From: an uncultured bacterium
GTDB taxonomy: Bacteria; Cyanobacteriota; Vampirovibrionia; Gastranaerophilales; Gastranaerophilaceae
Assembly: GCA_900551965.1 (NCBI GenBank)
Contig: URYF01000025.1
Span: 1 to 19,033, forward strand
DNA: 19,033 nucleotides
Reading direction: 5' to 3'
Shown here: piece by piece, positions 6,975 through 14,533 of the stretch
Layout: every line of letters starts with the position of its first letter
Numbering within the stretch: position 1 is the stretch's first letter
Notes under the pieces: generated by a model
Told to the model about the DNA's origin: nothing
The model's database searches: none
The model's input: the letters and a program-made list of their open reading frames with translations, nothing else
Translations under genes and position numbers: made by a program

Positions 6975-9900
6975 ATGAGTACAAAGGAATTTAATTACAA
7001 GTTTATAAAAGAACAGGCAAGTGCAGGAAGCTGGCGCAGAGGTTATGAATATCATACAAAGGATATGGTGTTCGATAATTATCCTGAGAAGAATTTCTAT
7101 ATGGGCAAAGTTAAAGGGAATTTTCAGGACCACTATAATACTGACTTGATTTTTAAAAAGAACAAAGTTGAAGCCAGATGTAACTGCCCGTTAAAAGAAG
7201 AATGGTGTAAACATGCTGTTGCTGTTGCGCTAAAGGCTATAGATGAGCATGCTTATGAAGATTGGCTGGAAACAAAATTCGGTATGGAATTTGAGTTTCC
7301 AGATGAAAATACTGCGCTTTCAACAGAGCCGCAAGGCAGCTATATTTTTCACTTTAACCCTAAGCGAAAAGCTAACTTCTTTTCAATTCTTGTGCGTTCT
7401 CGTGACACAGGCAAGATTGTGCGTCAGATAGAACCGATTTTACGTGCGGTTATTGAGGCTCAGAAGCAAGATAAAAATTTCGAGCTTAATAATTCTCAGA
7501 CTGTTGAAATTCTTATATTCCAACAGCTTCTTAAAATTTCAAGACAGGATAAAAAAGCCGGCTGGTACGATATTCCGATATCAAAATTCGGAACTTTGTT
7601 CTCTTTATTAGCTAAAGCTGATGAAGTTCTTGATGAAAAAACAAAAGACAGGCTTAAATTCACTGATGATGAGTGGAAGCTTGTACTTTATGTTAATACG
7701 TCAAATACCGCAGGAACACTTTTATTATCTTTAGAATGGCAAAGACCGGATAAAGATGATGTTTATCCGTTTGAAGAAGTAAGATATTTTTCAAGACATT
7801 TGAAATGGGGAAGATATAAAAATATAATTTTCCCGACAAATGTTGCAGTTCAAAATATTCCGCAAAATATCATCAAATCATCTTTTACAGATTTGAAAGA
7901 TTCAGAAGGCGGCAAATTTATCTATGAAGATTTACCAAAATTACAGCAGGTTATGGACGTTGTTGTTGATGAAAAAATTTCAAAATTAATGCTTGAACAG
8001 CGGCCGCCAATCAATGTTGTAACAATGGGAATAGATTATGATCAATCGCTAAAGGCTTCGCTTGATTTTGAATATGACGGGGTTAGGGTTCCATACTCTA
8101 AAACCGCAAGTGACAAGGTTCAGTATATTACTGTTAAAAAGCCTGATGAAGATTTAATCTATTGGGTTAAACGTAATCTCAAACACGAAAATGAAGCTTA
8201 TGCAATGCTTTTAGCTTGTAAATTTGTTCCTATGCAGACAAATAACCTTGCATTGGAAAAAGAAAATGCTATTGATTTTTATAATTATTATTTAAAACAG
8301 GCAGGAGAAGGCTGGAAGTTTGAAGAAAAAGATGATATGTCATTTTTCAAACTTATGGAAAATCCATTCAGGTTATGTGCTAAGATTGACTTTTCTGATG
8401 AGCAGCCTGATAGTTTCGATATAACTATTTACGGACAAGCCGGGGATGAAGTTATTAATTTTGATGAGATTTATGATACTATTCAAAGTGGTGAAAAATA
8501 CGCACGTATCAGAAGCTTAGGTTTTGTAGAATACCCGTCGCAAAATATTTATTCAATGATGCGCTCGTTCAATTCTTTTGATGTATTCAGAAATCCGGAT
8601 AACCGTTTTACTGTCAAAACCTATCGTGCAGGGCTTATTAATGAACTCAAAAACCTTGATGTTGATTTGATTTTAAGTGACAGGTTTAAAACCTTCTGGG
8701 AGCAGATGTCAACTTTCTCAACTGTAGAAGAATTAACTCTTCCGCAAGGTATTAATGCAGAGTTTCGAGAATATCAGTTAAAAGGTTTTGGCTGGCTTTG
8801 GTTTATGTACAAATACGGTCTAAATGGTATTCTAGCTGATGATATGGGGCTTGGTAAAACTTTGCAGGCGCTGACTGTATTGCAAAAAGCTAAAGAAGAG
8901 GACGGCCCGATGCCGACTCTTGTTATTGCGCCTACTACAGTTGTATTTAACTGGGAATCAGAAATTCAAAAGTTTGCACCGACTCTTTCTTGCCTCAAAT
9001 TACAAGGCGGCGAAAGAAAACAGTTTTTTAAGAAAATTCCTGAATATGATGTTGTTATTACAAGTTATGCTCTGCTAAGACGTGATATTGATAAGCTGAA
9101 AGAGGTTAATTTCAGATACGTGATTCTTGACGAATCTCAAAATATCAAAAACGCAACATCTCAAACTGCACAGGCTGTAAAACAATTAACTTCACAGCAC
9201 AAACTGGCGCTTTCAGGTACCCCGATAGAAAACAAATTAGAAGAACTCTGGTCTGTATTTGATTTTCTTATGCCGGGATTTCTGTTCTCTATGGCTGACT
9301 TTAATTCGCGTTATGTTAATCCGATTATGGAACGTCAGGATAAGATTGTTGAAAAACGTTTGAAACTCCAAATTTATCCGTTTATCCTCCGTCGTATGAA
9401 ACGTGACGTTGCCAAAGATCTTCCGGATAAAGTTGAAAATATTGCATACTGTGAATTGACAGATGAACAAAGAGATTTCTATCTGCAAGTCTTAGACAGC
9501 ACAAAAGAAGAACTGTTCAAGTCTATTGAACAAAACGGACTTGAAAAAAGCAGACTTTCTATATTCTCAGCGCTTCTTCGTATGCGTCAAATCTGTTGTC
9601 ACCCTAGACTTTATGATAAAGATAATGTTAAAAATGTTATTTCATCAGGTAAGTTTGAAAAACTTAAAGTTATGCTTGAAGAAATTGTTTCAGAAGGTCA
9701 CAGGATACTTCTATTCAGTCAATTTGTCGATATGCTTGAAATTGTTAAAACTTGGCTTGACAAGTCCGGTATTAAATATGAATACCTGACTGGTAAGACA
9801 AAAGACCGTCAAGGTGCAGTTGAAAGATTTAACAATGATCCGACAATACCGATATTCTTAATTTCGCTAAAAGCCGGAGGTACCGGTTTGAACCTTACAG

Positions 9901-10157
9901 GTGCGGATTACGTTATCCATTACGATCCTTGGTGGAACCCTGCAGTTGAAGATCAGGCAACCGACCGTGCTTATCGTATCGGGCAGACCAAGAAAGTATT
10001 TGTATATAGGCTTATTACAAAAAATACCGTTGAAGAAAAAATTCAAAAACTTAAAACTATTAAACGTAACCTTGTTGACAGCGTAATTTCAGTAGACCGA
10101 AATATTACTAAATCGCTTACAATGGACGATATTCGCGAAATCTTCTCTGTTGATTAA
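6975..10157 (+). CDS. SWIM zinc-finger SNF2-family helicase
   Basis: A 1060-residue ATP-dependent DNA or nucleoprotein translocase. The N-terminal SWIM finger is visible as C69-N-C71...C78-K-H80 (CxCx6CxH). A long helicase-associated region (about 100-600) precedes the SNF2 motor. In the motor are the Walker A motif DDMGLGKT (622-629), motif II DESQ (719-722), motif III SGTPIEN, and the C-terminal lobe with LKAGGTGLNLTGA and motif VI around QATDRAYRIGQ (994-1004). All core motifs are intact, so it should be active. Bacterial SWIM-SNF2 proteins are common but mostly uncharacterised; some remodel RNA polymerase or DNA-bound proteins. A TAG in frame at 6948 limits upstream extension. The ribosome-binding site is weak. 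tsaD follows after 47 bp. Confidence 0.92.
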   Translation: MSTKEFNYKFIKEQASAGSWRRGYEYHTKDMVFDNYPEKNFYMGKVKGNFQDHYNTDLIFKKNKVEARCNCPLKEEWCKHAVAVALKAIDEHAYEDWLETKFGMEFEFPDENTALSTEPQGSYIFHFNPKRKANFFSILVRSRDTGKIVRQIEPILRAVIEAQKQDKNFELNNSQTVEILIFQQLLKISRQDKKAGWYDIPISKFGTLFSLLAKADEVLDEKTKDRLKFTDDEWKLVLYVNTSNTAGTLLLSLEWQRPDKDDVYPFEEVRYFSRHLKWGRYKNIIFPTNVAVQNIPQNIIKSSFTDLKDSEGGKFIYEDLPKLQQVMDVVVDEKISKLMLEQRPPINVVTMGIDYDQSLKASLDFEYDGVRVPYSKTASDKVQYITVKKPDEDLIYWVKRNLKHENEAYAMLLACKFVPMQTNNLALEKENAIDFYNYYLKQAGEGWKFEEKDDMSFFKLMENPFRLCAKIDFSDEQPDSFDITIYGQAGDEVINFDEIYDTIQSGEKYARIRSLGFVEYPSQNIYSMMRSFNSFDVFRNPDNRFTVKTYRAGLINELKNLDVDLILSDRFKTFWEQMSTFSTVEELTLPQGINAEFREYQLKGFGWLWFMYKYGLNGILADDMGLGKTLQALTVLQKAKEEDGPMPTLVIAPTTVVFNWESEIQKFAPTLSCLKLQGGERKQFFKKIPEYDVVITSYALLRRDIDKLKEVNFRYVILDESQNIKNATSQTAQAVKQLTSQHKLALSGTPIENKLEELWSVFDFLMPGFLFSMADFNSRYVNPIMERQDKIVEKRLKLQIYPFILRRMKRDVAKDLPDKVENIAYCELTDEQRDFYLQVLDSTKEELFKSIEQNGLEKSRLSIFSALLRMRQICCHPRLYDKDNVKNVISSGKFEKLKVMLEEIVSEGHRILLFSQFVDMLEIVKTWLDKSGIKYEYLTGKTKDRQGAVERFNNDPTIPIFLISLKAGGTGLNLTGADYVIHYDPWWNPAVEDQATDRAYRIGQTKKVFVYRLITKNTVEEKIQKLKTIKRNLVDSVISVDRNITKSLTMDDIREIFSVD

Positions 10158-10165
10158 ATAATTAA

Positions 10166-10194
10166 TTGTAGTAACTTTTTTCACTTTGTAGTAA
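10166..10194 (+). repeat. 9-bp direct repeat before tsaD
   Basis: TTGTAGTAA occurs at 10166-10174 and 10186-10194, 20 bp apart (about two helical turns), in the 47-bp gap before tsaD. TAATAT at 10192-10197 could be a -10 box 7 bp before the start codon. It may be a regulator site or chance in AT-rich DNA. Confidence 0.35.
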
Positions 10195-10204
10195 TATAAA
10201 AATT

Positions 10205-11242
10205 ATGGAAAAGAATACTTTATTTAGCGGAAAATCTATAGATATAGGGCCAAACAGCGGTTATGATAATTATATTATGGCAATAGAATCAAGTTGTGAT
10301 GAAACGGCTTGTGCTATTGTAAAAAATGGGCGCGAAGTTGTTTCAAACATTGTTGCTTCTCAAATTAAGACACACGAAAAGTTTGGCGGTGTAATCCCTG
10401 AGATTGCGGCAAGAGAACACCTTGATTCTATTAATATTGTTGTTCAGGAGGCTTTTGATCAATCAGGGTTGAAGCCGGAGCAGATAACAGCTTTTGCCGG
10501 GACTGTCGGACCGGGGCTTGTCGGGTGTTTGCTTGTCGGGTTAAATGCTGCTAAAACGCTTGCACTTGTCCATGATAAGCCATTCATCGGGGTAAATCAT
10601 TTGAATGCGCATCTTTGTGCTAATTATCTTGATACAGATTTAAAACCTCCGTTTATGGCACTGTTAGTCAGCGGCGGACATACTCAGATTATTGATGTCG
10701 AATCGTATTCAAAACAGATAATTATTGGTGAAACTATAGATGATGCTGTCGGAGAGGCTTATGACAAGGTTGCTAGGCTTATCGGACTGCCGTATCCAGG
10801 CGGACCAAGGCTTGATAAACTTGCTAAAGAAGGTAACCCGTATGCTTTTGAGCTTCCTGAAGGTAAAGTTGATGGGTATAATTTTAGTTTCAGCGGTTTA
10901 AAAACAGCTGTTTTAAGACTTGTGAAATCTTTTGACGGTAAAGAGCTTCCGGTAAATGATATTTGCGCTAGTTTTCAGGAATGTGTATCAAAAACTTTAG
11001 TCAAAAAATTGAAAAAGGCTGTAGAAGAAAAAGGGTATAACCAAGTTGTTATCGCAGGCGGGGTTGCAGCAAACTCTGAAATTCGTAAAAAAGTTTTTGA
11101 TCTTGAAAAAGAAGGTTACAGGGTGAGTGCTCCTGCTATGAAATATTGCACGGATAATGCTTCGATGGTGGCATCTTGCGCTTATTTTAATACTAATACC
11201 TTTGATGATATTGATGTTGAAGTGTTTTCAAGAGCAAAATAG
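10205..11242 (+). CDS. tsaD: tRNA N6-adenosine threonylcarbamoyltransferase TsaD
   Basis: TsaD moves the threonylcarbamoyl group from TC-AMP to A37 of ANN-decoding tRNAs (t6A), working with TsaB and TsaE. Its ASKHA-fold motifs are all present: MAIESSCDETA at 25-35, H132 and H136 (NHLNAH) for metal, SGGHTQI at 156-162, PYPGGPRLDKLA at 197-207, FSGLKTAV at 229-236, AGGVAAN at 284-290, and D317 (CTDNA), the third metal ligand. The product is 345 residues with about 24 residues before the conserved core, more than in most homologs. No Shine-Dalgarno element precedes ATG 10205 or the alternative ATG 10277, so the start is uncertain. It follows the helicase gene by 47 bp and may be cotranscribed. 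MITE copy B lies just downstream. Confidence 0.96.
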   Translation: MEKNTLFSGKSIDIGPNSGYDNYIMAIESSCDETACAIVKNGREVVSNIVASQIKTHEKFGGVIPEIAAREHLDSINIVVQEAFDQSGLKPEQITAFAGTVGPGLVGCLLVGLNAAKTLALVHDKPFIGVNHLNAHLCANYLDTDLKPPFMALLVSGGHTQIIDVESYSKQIIIGETIDDAVGEAYDKVARLIGLPYPGGPRLDKLAKEGNPYAFELPEGKVDGYNFSFSGLKTAVLRLVKSFDGKELPVNDICASFQECVSKTLVKKLKKAVEEKGYNQVVIAGGVAANSEIRKKVFDLEKEGYRVSAPAMKYCTDNASMVASCAYFNTNTFDDIDVEVFSRAK

Positions 11243-11264
11243 TTATATTTTAATCTATATTTCA

Positions 11265-11421
11265 GGGACTTATATACCAATTTCAACTAAATGAAAAAAG
11301 CACGTCACTGTTAGCGACAGCAAAGCAGCCCGGAAAATTTAAAATGATACTGGATTGCTTTGAAAATCATAGCTTTTCTCGCAATGACGATAGTGTTGGT
11401 GGAAACATGTATATAACTCCC
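11265..11421 (+). mobile_element. MITE-like element, copy B (157 bp)
   Basis: Same length as copy A and in opposite orientation. The terminal inverted repeats match at 20 of 26 positions and begin GGGA-S-TTATATAC at both ends. The flanks 11257-11264 (ATATTTCA) and 11422-11429 (AGTTTTCA) match at 6 of 8 positions, a decayed target-site duplication, which suggests an older insertion than copy A. The interior is an imperfect palindrome with GTCACTG/CAATGAC and AAAGCAGCCC/GGATTGCTTT pairing, so RNA read through tsaD would form a long hairpin here and might be terminated or stabilised. No coding content. Confidence 0.83.
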
Positions 11422-11433
11422 AGTTTTCACTAC

Positions 11434-11462
11434 TTGCACCATTTGTAAAATAAAAGTATAAT
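11434..11462 (+). promoter_or_regulatory. Promoter of the tandem-GNAT gene, leaderless type
   Basis: TTGCAC (11434-11439), a 17-bp spacer and TATAAT (11457-11462). The -10 box ends 6 bp before ATG 11469, so transcription should start at or beside the start codon, and no Shine-Dalgarno site can be present. The -35 box starts 13 bp after the end of MITE copy B. Confidence 0.75.
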
Positions 11463-11468
11463 AAGAAT

Positions 11469-12443
11469 ATGCAAATAAGAAGATTGACATATTTTGATTA
11501 TCGCAAATTGAAACGACTTGTGTCTTATCTTTGCTGTGATGAAAATGACAAACTGGCAAAGTCTATTATGGAAGAGCCGCTCGGATTTGTAAATGCAATG
11601 CTGCCTCTTAGACTAAAATTCAAGTCAGAGTCTTTTATTCTTATAGATAATAAAGAAATTTTAGGGCTTATTACAACTGCAAGAACTCCGGGAAATCCTT
11701 ATAAAATCAACATCACAAGATTAATTTTTAAAGAAAACCTTTATGATGCGGGCGGGCAGCTTGTTGATTTTGTTATTCAAAAGTTTGGGGCAAAAGGGGC
11801 TGCTTCTTTTGCTGTGACTATTGATGAATGCCATGATGAACTGTTCAATCTTTTTATAAACGGCTGCGGCTTCAGGCAGTGTGCCTCAGAAACCCTCTGG
11901 AAATTAGAAAAGCCAACACCTGTCAAACCTGATTTTCGTTGGCGTTATGCTCAAAATTCTGATGCTAAAAAAATTGCAGAACTTTATAATTCAGAGCTTA
12001 TAAATATCTATAAACCGTCTTTATCAAGGCACCCTCAAGAGTTTCAGGAACCTTTTTTTTCAGGTTTCAATGATTATTATAAAACCAGATATGTTTTTGA
12101 AGATGATAAACATTTGCTCGGGTATTTTTCGATTACAACAAGTGATAATCTAAATTATATTTTTGATATTACAACAAACAGCGGCTATGATTTTGAATAT
12201 GGCAAGATTGTAAATGTTATGCTGTGCGAAATTGCCAGAAAAAAACGTGCTTTTTATCCGATAATTAAGCAAAAAAAATATACAAAAAATTCTGAAAAAT
12301 TTGAAAACTTTTTAAAATCAAATAACTATTATCCTATTCAAACCCAGCAAATTTTGGTTAAAGACTATTATAAACCGGTTGCAGAAAATTCTACAAACTG
12401 GAATGTATTTATATTAGGCGAAAACCAGATTACAACAAATTAA
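11469..12443 (+). CDS. Probable tandem GNAT-fold acyltransferase-like protein
   Basis: The 324-residue protein looks like two GNAT-fold halves. Half one (1 to about 148) starts IRRLTYFDYRKL, has a strand pair SFILIDNKEILGLIT at 55-69, a helix with AGGQLVDFVIQKFG at 94-107, and ends ELFNLFINGCGFRQCASETLWKL at 124-146, the typical final helix plus 'GF' strand. Half two (155-300) starts FRWRYAQNSDAKKIAELYN, repeats the strand pattern HLLGYFSITTSD, and ends FENFLKSNNYYPIQTQQILVK. The acetyl-CoA loop (Q/RxxGxG/A) is not clear in either half, only A94-G-G-Q near the expected place in half one, so catalytic activity is uncertain. Substrate unknown. It has its own promoter; ilvC follows after 71 bp. 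Confidence 0.65.
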   Translation: MQIRRLTYFDYRKLKRLVSYLCCDENDKLAKSIMEEPLGFVNAMLPLRLKFKSESFILIDNKEILGLITTARTPGNPYKINITRLIFKENLYDAGGQLVDFVIQKFGAKGAASFAVTIDECHDELFNLFINGCGFRQCASETLWKLEKPTPVKPDFRWRYAQNSDAKKIAELYNSELINIYKPSLSRHPQEFQEPFFSGFNDYYKTRYVFEDDKHLLGYFSITTSDNLNYIFDITTNSGYDFEYGKIVNVMLCEIARKKRAFYPIIKQKKYTKNSEKFENFLKSNNYYPIQTQQILVKDYYKPVAENSTNWNVFILGENQITTN

Positions 12444-12477
12444 CATTTATATAAAATCTTCACTTTTCTTTTTGTGC

Positions 12478-12483
12478 TACAAT
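12478..12483 (+). promoter_or_regulatory. Possible -10 box before ilvC
   Basis: TACAAT lies 31 bp before the ilvC start codon and no good -35 box is seen. GAGAGG, 5 nt before ATG 12515, is a clear ribosome-binding site, in contrast to the leaderless arrangement of the gene upstream. Confidence 0.4.
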
Positions 12484-12514
12484 AAAATGTGCAAATAGGG
12501 AATGAGAGGTATCT

Positions 12515-13537
12515 ATGGATAATCTAAAAATCTATCTTGATAAAGATATTAATCAAGATTTAATTAAGTCTAAAAAAATAGCAATAATAGGTTTTGGCTC
12601 ACAAGGTTACGGGCAGTCTATGAATTTGAAGGATTCCGGCTGTAATGTTGTTTTAGGGCTTCGACAAGGTGGAAAGTCAGATACCAAGGCGAAAAACTAC
12701 GGTTTTACAACTATGGCAATAGAAGATGCCGTAAAGTGGGCGGATATTGTTCAGATACTTATTCCTGATGAATTGCAGGCTAAGGTTTATGAAGAGCAAA
12801 TTAAGCCAAATATGCACTCAGGGCAATATTTAATGTTTTCTCACGGGTTTAATATTCACTATAAGAAAATTGTAGCTCCCGAGGATATCAATGTAATTAT
12901 GGCAGCACCAAAGGGGCCGGGGCATACTGTAAGAAGCCAATATGAAGAAGGTAAAGGTGTTCCTTCTCTTATCGCGATATATCAAGACCCATCAGGAGAT
13001 TCTAAAGAGATTGCATTATCGTATGCTTCGGCAATAGGAGCAGGCCGAGCAGGAATTATTGAAACTACATTCAAAGAAGAAACTGAAACGGATTTATTCG
13101 GCGAACAGGCTGTAATCTGCGGTGGAGTTTCAGCTCTTATGAAAGCCGGATTTGAAGTTCTTACAGAGGCTGGATATTCTCGCCATATGGCTTATTTTGA
13201 AGTGCTTCATGAAATGAAATTGATTATTGATCTGGTTAATCAGGGCGGTCTTGCTGATATGAGATATTCAATTTCAAATACTGCTGAATATGGTGATATG
13301 ACCCGCGGTCCAAGAGTTATAGGTGAAGAAAGCAAAAATGCTATGCGCAAAATTTTAAAAGAAATTCAATCAGGTGCTTTTGCAGATGAGTTTACTGCAG
13401 AAATGTCTTCAGGCTGTCATAATTTTAATAAATTAAGAGAAGATAATGCCAGCCATCCTATTGAAAAGACAGGCGAAGAAATCCGTTCTTCTTTTGTTTG
13501 GGGGCAGGATAAAATTATTAACAGAGATAAAAACTAG
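12515..13537 (+). CDS. ilvC: Ketol-acid reductoisomerase, class I
   Basis: Second common step of valine and isoleucine synthesis (and of leucine via valine): isomerises and reduces 2-acetolactate or 2-aceto-2-hydroxybutyrate using NAD(P)H and Mg2+. The 340-residue length marks class I. The Rossmann motif is GFGSQG (26-31). H110 (SHGFN), APKGPGH (131-137), D193 and E197 (TDLFGEQ), and E229 and E233 (EVLHEMK) are the expected active-site and metal residues. ISNTAEYGD closes the knotted domain. The cofactor loop is R50-Q-G-G-K-S-D56: the Arg and second Ser that hold the NADPH phosphate are kept, but the first Ser of the usual RxxSxS is Gly. ilvB/ilvN are not adjacent, unlike in many operons. A YhaM-like gene follows after 20 bp. 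Confidence 0.97.
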   Translation: MDNLKIYLDKDINQDLIKSKKIAIIGFGSQGYGQSMNLKDSGCNVVLGLRQGGKSDTKAKNYGFTTMAIEDAVKWADIVQILIPDELQAKVYEEQIKPNMHSGQYLMFSHGFNIHYKKIVAPEDINVIMAAPKGPGHTVRSQYEEGKGVPSLIAIYQDPSGDSKEIALSYASAIGAGRAGIIETTFKEETETDLFGEQAVICGGVSALMKAGFEVLTEAGYSRHMAYFEVLHEMKLIIDLVNQGGLADMRYSISNTAEYGDMTRGPRVIGEESKNAMRKILKEIQSGAFADEFTAEMSSGCHNFNKLREDNASHPIEKTGEEIRSSFVWGQDKIINRDKN

Positions 13538-13557
13538 GAAATTATAAGGATAAAAAT

Positions 13558-14394
13558 ATGTTTAATACAGAAGATTTATATGAGGTTGTGATATTTTCAA
13601 TCGGAGATACAAAAGCCGGTACGAAGATGGGTAAACTGCAATTAAAAAATACTGTTGATGAAACTTTGCTTAATTGTATTTTATGGGAAGAAACTCTTAA
13701 CCGCTTTGACAGCAAGATTTTTAGAACAGGCAATCTTGTTCGAATCGTCAGTGCAAGTTTTAATGAGAAATTTAACAACTGCTTGGTTTCAGCTTTGGAA
13801 CTTGTGAAAGAAGCAAAACTAGGGCTTGAAGAAAAAGATATTGAAAAATATTATGCAAAATTACAATCTTATATTGCTAAAATTTCTGATGAAAAATTAA
13901 GAAATTTTGTATCTGAAATTTTTGCAAAATATGAAGATGATTTTAAAATTATGCCTGCAGCAAAGCTTATGCATCACAATTATATCGGCGGGCTTTTAGT
14001 TCATACGGTTGAATGTGCTGAGTTTGCGGAGCTTAATATGGAAAAATTTACTTATAAAGCTAATGAAGATGAGATTTATGCGGCTTGCTTACTGCACGAT
14101 TTTGGTAAAATTTTCGAATATACAATTGATACCGAAACAGGTTTGATTGATTATGCTACAAACTTTAGAGAAGAGTGGATTTCACATTCTCAGTACGGTT
14201 TTTGTATCTGTATGAATGCCGGGTTCAAAACAGTTGCCAAAATGATTGCAGCGCACCACGGAAGGGCTGAATGGGGGGCAATTATTGATCTGGACCAAAA
14301 AGATTTGGAACCTGAGTTGTACCTAATTCACTTTATAGATAATTTATCGGCAAAATTTGGAAAAATTAGTACACGATTACTTGAAAATGCGTAA
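13558..14394 (+). CDS. YhaM-like OB-fold/HD-domain 3'-5' exoribonuclease
   Basis: The 278-residue protein fits the YhaM family of metal-dependent 3'-5' exonucleases for RNA or single-stranded DNA. The N-terminal 80 residues are OB-like (VVIFSIGDTKAGTKMGKLQLKN..., TGNLVRIVSASF). After a helical linker comes an HD domain: HHNYIGGLLVHTVE (139-152, H149), LLHDFGK (178-184, H180-D181), H210, AHHGRAEWG (232-240, H233/H234) and a final D261 in HFIDNLSAK. All metal-binding positions are intact. AHHGRxEWG is close to the YhaM HHG..EWG motif. It is slightly shorter than B. subtilis YhaM (314). AAGGA about 8 nt before the ATG is its ribosome-binding site. It lies 20 bp after ilvC, so cotranscription is likely. 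Confidence 0.85.
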   Translation: MFNTEDLYEVVIFSIGDTKAGTKMGKLQLKNTVDETLLNCILWEETLNRFDSKIFRTGNLVRIVSASFNEKFNNCLVSALELVKEAKLGLEEKDIEKYYAKLQSYIAKISDEKLRNFVSEIFAKYEDDFKIMPAAKLMHHNYIGGLLVHTVECAEFAELNMEKFTYKANEDEIYAACLLHDFGKIFEYTIDTETGLIDYATNFREEWISHSQYGFCICMNAGFKTVAKMIAAHHGRAEWGAIIDLDQKDLEPELYLIHFIDNLSAKFGKISTRLLENA

Positions 14395-14533
14395 AATCAA
14401 CGATTTATATCTAAATGTAAACAAAATAAAAAAAATTTACGTTGCGAAACATTTTGAGTCATAAAGCATGTTTTATGCTAAATTAAAGGTTATAGGATAT
14501 ATTTAAGGAATAGTTTTAGTAAGGAGATAATGA
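14395..14533 (+). promoter_or_regulatory. Leader region of the Lys/Ala-rich gene with two inverted repeats
   Basis: GCGTAAA around the end of the HD gene and TTTACG at 14437-14442 could pair. AGCATGTTTTATGCT (14465-14479) is a 5-bp perfect stem, overlapping a weak promoter candidate (TTGAGT at 14454-14459 and CTAAAT 18 bp later). A strong AAGGAG lies at 14521-14526, 7 nt before ATG 14534. Confidence 0.35.

Noticed and set aside
11311..11559. 82-codon minus-strand frame
   Set aside because: It runs through MITE copy B and the promoter and start of the GNAT gene; no ribosome-binding site or coding pattern.
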